From: a virus
Length of the DNA stretch: 33,727 bases
Reading direction: 5' to 3' (one strand)
Virus record (IMG/VR): IMGVR_UViG_3300042922_000649
Coordinates: 1 to 33,727 of that record
Below, piece by piece: positions 29,352 to 33,727 of the stretch. Made by a program: the position numbers and the translations under genes. Under the pieces are notes generated by a model that was given only the letters and a program-made list of their open reading frames with translations, searched no databases and was not told where the DNA came from. Every line of letters begins with the position of its first letter. Within the stretch, counting starts at the first letter, position 1.

Positions 29352-30737
29352 CTACTGAATCACGTCTGCCTGCTCCGGTAAATTCTTTAATGCCTCTTCC
29401 AGTGATTCACCATACCATTTAGACCTGTATTCCTCTGGTCTCATTATTCCTGCAGACATATCCTGTCTGTCCTGTGCTCTTTCCTTCTCCGCATCAATGA
29501 GAATACTGTCATCCCATTCGAATGTTACTTCATTCTTGCCTTTAGTTGGTAATCCTGATAGTTGCCCTATAATATCCATGCAATATACAAGATGCTCAAG
29601 TGCTTTCTGTAATGCCTTCTGTGTATCCGTTATACTTTGATAAGACCTTTGCTTACTTGTCTTAATCTCTTCTGCTGTCTTATCAACCTGCTGGGGATCT
29701 GATATAGTTCCATAGGCCAACCCGCTCTTATATTCAATCTGCTTTAAAAGGCTGTTAAGTCCGTTAAGAAAGGATTGGTCGCGCAACTGTGGAGCAAACA
29801 CTTCAAAAGCTTTATTTACTTCATCCATCCCGTATCTTAGTTTACGGTACAGTCTTTCTTTCCCTTCTGGTAGATCAAATTCATCTGTTCCAGTTTTCTT
29901 AAAGCAATCCTCACTAGCATCAATGGCTAGTTCACCACCCTCGAACTCCCATAGCAATCTAGAATATTGTTTATCAGCCTCTTTGATATCGTTAATTGCC
30001 CTAGAATAGACCGAAACACCCAAAGGTGATGTTGTATCTATCGTGTTGGCTATTGGCACTTTAAAATAGGCAAATAGAGGCTTGTCTACATTCTGAATCA
30101 TAATCTCTGGTTCGAGCTCTGCCCAGTCATTTACCTCTGTAAGCATTATCTCATTGCCTATTGAATTATTACCCTCAATATTCTTTGTCTTGTATGCCTT
30201 GTTTGATATGTAATATCCCTCAGAAGCAAGATTATGATATTCTAACCTGGTATACAGTGTTTCACCTATCGTCTTTGTATCTACGAATACCGCACCGGTT
30301 ATCTCTCCACGGCTGTTATAAGCTGTAGGAAAGAAACAGTCCGCTTGTGTGAGGTCTACCTCTATATTCTGACCTGATACATAAGGTTTGAATACTAATC
30401 CACCTTTAGCACAAGCATATTCTGTATATATCCTTATACTATCTATAACAGCTTGATACTGTTCATTAAGATACTCATTACCCTCAATCTTAGACACCAT
30501 TTCCAACGTGGTTAATCTGGCGTACTCACTAGCTATGGTGGCACCTAAATTCATGCTTTGTACAGTCTCACTCAACCATGGAGCACGATCTTCGTAAATC
30601 TCCGTCCATTCCTGTATAGCCCTTGCCATCTTATCACTGGTGACAATATCAACTTGCATTTCTCTTTCTAAAGTGTTTCGATTAAACATCTTATTTAACA
30701 CCTGCCTTATAAAGTCTCTTAATCTCTGCAGCATCAT
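29352..30737 (-). CDS. Portal protein (SPP1 Gp6/A118 type)
   Basis: ATG 30737 overlaps the terminase stop codon as ATGA and has AGGAGG five to six bases upstream. A longer frame to 30755 has no ribosome site. The roughly 461-residue protein shows portal features: WLSETVQSMNLGATIASEYA, LTQADCFFPTAYNSRGEITG, VPIANTIDTTSPLGVSVYSR, LLWEFEGGELAIDASEDCFK and VDKTAEEIKTSKQRSYQSIT. The last segment is a hallmark of Firmicutes portal proteins. It forms the dodecameric DNA channel and docks the terminase. Confidence 0.9.
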   Translation of the reverse strand: MMLQRLRDFIRQVLNKMFNRNTLEREMQVDIVTSDKMARAIQEWTEIYEDRAPWLSETVQSMNLGATIASEYARLTTLEMVSKIEGNEYLNEQYQAVIDSIRIYTEYACAKGGLVFKPYVSGQNIEVDLTQADCFFPTAYNSRGEITGAVFVDTKTIGETLYTRLEYHNLASEGYYISNKAYKTKNIEGNNSIGNEIMLTEVNDWAELEPEIMIQNVDKPLFAYFKVPIANTIDTTSPLGVSVYSRAINDIKEADKQYSRLLWEFEGGELAIDASEDCFKKTGTDEFDLPEGKERLYRKLRYGMDEVNKAFEVFAPQLRDQSFLNGLNSLLKQIEYKSGLAYGTISDPQQVDKTAEEIKTSKQRSYQSITDTQKALQKALEHLVYCMDIIGQLSGLPTKGKNEVTFEWDDSILIDAEKERAQDRQDMSAGIMRPEEYRSKWYGESLEEALKNLPEQADVIQ

Positions 30738-32863
30738 TGCCCCCTCCTTTTCCATACTTCCTCAAGGGCGTATCTTATTGCATCTATTTGATGGTTATTC
30801 TTATCTGGATAACCGCTTATAATATTTCCTTCTTTGTCTCTGTCATACTCATAGTCAAGGAACTCAGTAGCTGTATGAGGTGTACGGCTATTATCGATAA
30901 TGATTTCTGCTAAAGAAGCTAACCATTTCATTGAATATTCCACGCTGCCAGGACCCTTGATAGCACCCCTCGCAAACAACCCATAATCCTTATAGTCATT
31001 TACTGACTTCTGTTCTGCACTATCACATGTTATACGGTCATTGGGGCCTATCCCGTGTTCTTCTCGTAATATTCTTGCTGTCTCTTCGTTCTTTGTCTTA
31101 TTCTTTCTATCTTCATCCAAGATATAAAGCTTGTGTTGATTAGCATTGTAATACATCTTATTAAATGCCCACGGGTCAGGATACCAACCCCAGTCAACGC
31201 CAAAGTATAATCTATCAAATATTGCAATTTCATCATCGGTAATCGTTTTTATTGTGACATTGTCAAATACATTTCCACCTGTACCATTAGCAACACCCAT
31301 ATACTCATTTTCATAAGCTGTAGGGTTAGTTTCTTTTAAATGCTCCGCTTCATCAAGGAATGGTTTTCCTAGCCACGACTTAGGCACGTCTAAATAGTTA
31401 CTGAGTGTAACCAACATACCAGGCTTTGGCACTTTGATATATTTATTTGCCCAGTTATTTGCGCTCTTAGGCGGATTGAATGATTTGAATATGTATGTTT
31501 TTTCACCACCACGCACAACTGATTGAGTAACTGTTCTTACTGCTTCGGCTCCTTTAAATTGGTCTAATTCTTCAAACCATAGTATTCCGATATAACCGTT
31601 CTCAACTTTCATCGTATCGTGATGCTTATTAAAGCTTTTTAGCCTTTCTTTATTTATCTTAATCCGGCGAATAGCTTCTTGCTTCAATGCAGGTGCTTTA
31701 ATACCTTTTGATTTCATCGGATCATCATTACCACGGAAGAATATCTTTTGTCCTGTTGACTTCTTAGTAATTTCAAGAGGTGATACATTACATTTGTATT
31801 CATCCTCAAGCCCTAAAGCTGATATTGCCCAGCACATCTGTGCATATACTGAATCTCTTAAGGTATTTCCTACCTGCCTAAATACAGCAGCATGCATTTC
31901 CGGGTTCTTTTCTAATAAATCCACAATTTCTAAACTTATAAATGAGGATTTTGTACTACCACGCCCACCAGGAAAAACATATTCATTGTGCTCATGTTCT
32001 GCAATATCAAATACAGTTTTTGCAAAGGCTGGCGCTATCATGGTAGCCGGAACACCATTATATTTAACTCCACCGTTAGTTTCTTCTGGTTCCATCTTTT
32101 TGTATTCGAGTTCCATCTTAAGACGGTCATATTCCATCTTGTGTTTGTCCATAGGGTTCATTAAGAAGAATTTTTCTAACCAATCCATGGACTTCTGAGC
32201 ATCATACATCTTTATCGATACTCCATCTCTACCTTGTTTGACTTCCTGTATTAATTCAGTATCCATATTTGATGATTCTCTAAATTTCACATAATTAACT
32301 TCTTTGGTAACTTCATCTCCGTTTTCATCTTTTACAGGACCAAACGCATTCATTACAGTTATTTCCTCTCTACCAAAATAGAGGTAATCCGTAATATTTG
32401 CAAAAGCGATTCGCATGTGTTTATCAACCAGATCTGATGCACTCACAATTATTTGCTGTCTCTTTAATTCATTAAGCCGTTCGACTTCTTTTTTGACTTC
32501 AACTTTTTTCCACAACTCATGTGCGTGTCCACAAGCATTCTCGTAAGAAGTGTTATAAGCTTTCATATAACTTTGTACTGCATTAAATGATTTACTGTAA
32601 TATATACAAAAAAGCCTTTGCTCATGGGTAAGATTTTCATTTAACATGGTTTCCTTTGTTCCATCATCAATAGGCTTTGTTATTGTTTCGCGTGTTGCAT
32701 TGCGTTGCGTTGCATTGCGTTCCCATTCATCCCGTGACTTCCAACTACGTACTGTAGTAACAGGGATGTTTAACTGACTTGCAATCTCAGTTAATTCCAT
32801 ATTAGGATTGCTCTTATATATTTCATATGCTTTATCTCTGTTAGGGTCTCTAGCCCTTGGCAT
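30734..32863 (-). CDS. Fused terminase: small-subunit domains plus large subunit
   Basis: I chose ATG 32863 (MPRARDPNRDKAYEIYKSNP), which has AGGTGG upstream. An ATG eight codons earlier is possible. The roughly 709-residue protein starts with a small-subunit HTH (about 1-50, ELTEIASQLNIPVTTVRSWK). A terminase_2-like domain follows (about 75-160, LTHEQRLFCIYYSKSFNAVQ). Then comes a PBSX-type large subunit: Walker A GGRGSTKS near 299-306, Walker B GILWFEELDQF near 426-436, nuclease Asp residues in FGVDWGW (557), CDSAE (614) and HQIDAIRYALEE (694). It cuts and pumps DNA. Its 3' end overlaps the portal gene. Confidence 0.9.
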   Translation of the reverse strand: MPRARDPNRDKAYEIYKSNPNMELTEIASQLNIPVTTVRSWKSRDEWERNATQRNATRETITKPIDDGTKETMLNENLTHEQRLFCIYYSKSFNAVQSYMKAYNTSYENACGHAHELWKKVEVKKEVERLNELKRQQIIVSASDLVDKHMRIAFANITDYLYFGREEITVMNAFGPVKDENGDEVTKEVNYVKFRESSNMDTELIQEVKQGRDGVSIKMYDAQKSMDWLEKFFLMNPMDKHKMEYDRLKMELEYKKMEPEETNGGVKYNGVPATMIAPAFAKTVFDIAEHEHNEYVFPGGRGSTKSSFISLEIVDLLEKNPEMHAAVFRQVGNTLRDSVYAQMCWAISALGLEDEYKCNVSPLEITKKSTGQKIFFRGNDDPMKSKGIKAPALKQEAIRRIKINKERLKSFNKHHDTMKVENGYIGILWFEELDQFKGAEAVRTVTQSVVRGGEKTYIFKSFNPPKSANNWANKYIKVPKPGMLVTLSNYLDVPKSWLGKPFLDEAEHLKETNPTAYENEYMGVANGTGGNVFDNVTIKTITDDEIAIFDRLYFGVDWGWYPDPWAFNKMYYNANQHKLYILDEDRKNKTKNEETARILREEHGIGPNDRITCDSAEQKSVNDYKDYGLFARGAIKGPGSVEYSMKWLASLAEIIIDNSRTPHTATEFLDYEYDRDKEGNIISGYPDKNNHQIDAIRYALEEVWKRRGQ

Positions 32864-32871
32864 ATCACCAC

Positions 32872-33006
32872 CTACTTCTCTTTGCATCTTTTATCTGGCA
32901 CCTTTTTATACCCAACCGCCCCACTGCTACCCCGTATCTTAACAATACACCCACACTTACGGCTGCTTATATGTTTGCATCCTATACAAGTCTTATGTGC
33001 TGCCAT
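32872..33006 (-). CDS. Small Cys-rich protein (44 aa)
   Basis: I chose ATG 33006 (MAAHKTCIGCKHISSRKCGC), with AAAGG seven bases upstream. The longer frame to 33087 is the shadow of the neighbouring zinc protein gene. Six Cys residues (C7, C10, C18, C20 and later ones) suggest a metal-bound fold, though spacing is irregular. It overlaps the previous gene by 14 bases in another frame. It lies just before the terminase. Function is unknown. Confidence 0.5.
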   Translation of the reverse strand: MAAHKTCIGCKHISSRKCGCIVKIRGSSGAVGYKKVPDKRCKEK

Positions 33007-33148
33007 AGTGTGCCTTTCTGCATTTAGAGCAACGCCATATGTATTTCTTTTGTAAGTGTCCACGGTGATCTGTTTCGAAGTATTCACCGGCTGGTATGTA
33101 TTTGTGTTGGCATAAGAATCTTTGTTTTAGTTTATTTAATAGTTTCAT
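32993..33148 (-). CDS. Small zinc-finger-like protein (51 aa)
   Basis: The frame from ATG 33148 to TAA 32995-32993 encodes MKLLNKLKQRFLCQHKYIPA and WRCSKCRKAHYGST. C13 with H15, and the C40-S-K-C43 pair, suggest one zinc site. Short proteins of this kind (basic helix, CxH, CxxC) are common near phage terminases and packaging genes. GGAG lies seven bases before the start. It is four bases after the DUF3310 gene and overlaps the 44-residue Cys-rich gene. Confidence 0.6.
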   Translation of the reverse strand: MKLLNKLKQRFLCQHKYIPAGEYFETDHRGHLQKKYIWRCSKCRKAHYGST

Positions 33149-33152
33149 AGGC

Positions 33153-33389
33153 TTACTCCGTATGTGCAAGTATCTCGGCTTGCGATTCCAAGTATTTTAT
33201 TTCAAACTCTAAAAACTCTCTTGCTTTTTTAAGGTCCTGCAAGGCTGTATTACCTTCCTTTTGTCCATGGCGTTTAATATATTTAAGTGTACTTCCAAGG
33301 TTAAAGTTAAGGTTCCAATCTCTTATTACATCCTTAGGCTCATATATGCAATTGCAGTAGTGTGTTGGTTTCTTTATATTGTCACCCAT
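33153..33389 (-). CDS. DUF3310 family protein
   Basis: The 78-residue protein fits DUF3310: IKKPTHYCNCIYEPKDVIRD, then WNLNFNLGSTLKYIKRHGQK, and a C-terminal helix QDLKKAREFLEFEIKYLESQ. The HY, LG and KYIxRxGxK elements are the family signature. It is common in phages, where it is often annotated as SaV-like or nucleotide-kinase-associated, with unproven function. AGGAGG precedes the ATG by five bases and overlaps the end of the phosphatase gene region. Confidence 0.82.
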   Translation of the reverse strand: MGDNIKKPTHYCNCIYEPKDVIRDWNLNFNLGSTLKYIKRHGQKEGNTALQDLKKAREFLEFEIKYLESQAEILAHTE

Positions 33390-33398
33390 CTTTACCTC

Positions 33399-33727
33399 CT
33401 ACACATAATATATAGCTGCCAGTTTATCTAGCGACCATTCGAATATCATAAAGCGTTTTAATGCTCCGAAGTAACCTTCGAAATCGCTCCAAATATCATC
33501 TTTATTTCCTGTACATAATCTACGACACATTACTCCGTATTCGTCAGTATCTATCTGCGTGTGTAAATGTCCAGCATGTATTTCTTTTACTTTAGATCTG
33601 GCAAATTCTATCGGAAACTTTATACTAAATTGACTACGTAAATCAGATGGCCTATTCTTTTTAAATTCTCCATGCGTAAGCCCTATGAAATTCGTACCAT
33701 ATGTAATGCACTTACGTTCTGATAGTC
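33399..33727 (-). CDS. Calcineurin-like metallophosphatase, C-terminal part only
   Basis: The frame is open from the right window edge to TAG 33401-33399, giving 108 residues. It contains FIGLTHGEFKKNRPSDLRSQ and VKEIHAGHLHTQIDTDEYGV. H in THGE and the GHxH motif (GHLH) are the last metal-binding motifs of calcineurin-like phosphoesterases. Phages of this group often encode such an enzyme upstream of DUF3310 and the terminase. The N-terminal motifs (DxH, GDxxD, GNH) lie outside the window, so the substrate cannot be judged. Confidence 0.75.
   Translation of the reverse strand, partial: LSERKCITYGTNFIGLTHGEFKKNRPSDLRSQFSIKFPIEFARSKVKEIHAGHLHTQIDTDEYGVMCRRLCTGNKDDIWSDFEGYFGALKRFMIFEWSLDKLAAIYYV

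Noticed and set aside
1-33727. The window as one complete circular genome
   Set aside because: Joining the edges would fuse the HNH-like gene in frame to the truncated phosphatase, removing the phosphatase's first metal motifs. Replication genes are also absent. Sequence is more likely missing between the edges.
1-33727. CRISPR array or insertion sequence
   Set aside because: No regularly spaced direct repeats with spacers and no transposase-like frame were seen.

Overview
This window is a temperate, long-tailed (siphovirus-type) phage genome from a low-GC Gram-positive host. Strong AGGAGG-type ribosome sites, AT-rich DNA and the gene families (DUF1351, ERF, Gp15, Gp20, minor capsid proteins, phage_holin_4_1) suggest a Clostridia or Lachnospiraceae host. 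No bacterial housekeeping gene is present.

Layout: 1-7145 is the early region, transcribed leftward. In transcription order it has a Cro-like HTH protein, a Rha regulator, small proteins, a zinc-ribbon protein, an ORF6N/ORF6C antirepressor, more small proteins, DUF1351, the ERF annealing protein, a NinB/Orf-like protein and an HNH-like protein cut by the left edge. One rightward DUF2513 gene is embedded in it. 7146-7311 is the genetic switch, with divergent promoters and repeated TGCGT operators. The repressor and tyrosine integrase follow on the plus strand (7312-8819). Next comes an attachment site carrying the 3' part of a leucine tRNA gene (about 8863-8930), flanked by repeated TTACTATA boxes.

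9047-11641 is an accessory block: a small gene under a promoter containing a LexA/DinR box, an XRE regulator, a secreted protein, a candidate small RNA and an AbiF/AbiD-like HEPN protein. From 11723 to the right edge are the late genes, transcribed leftward from right to left: metallophosphatase (cut by the edge), DUF3310, two small zinc proteins, fused terminase, portal, minor capsid protein, a broken HExxH peptidase gene, scaffold, major capsid, four connector or tail-completion proteins, tail tube, two tail chaperones, tape measure, a small tail protein, an S74 tail protein, tailspike, an acyltransferase cassette, holin and endolysin.

The gene order is permuted relative to an integrated prophage. 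Integrase and the lysis/accessory end meet at the attachment site, and early genes run off the left edge toward the structural genes at the right edge. That is the order of a circular or attP form (free phage, excised prophage, circular contig) or of two tandem prophages. Replication genes (helicase loader, SSB, DnaD-like) are not seen and would lie in the missing segment between the two edges.

Points most worth following are the HEPN Abi gene beside a stand-alone small transcript, the SOS-controlled gene at attP, a tape-measure gene that seems to start at AUA, an HExxH gene interrupted by one stop codon, and a self-contained acyltransferase cassette beside the tailspike.
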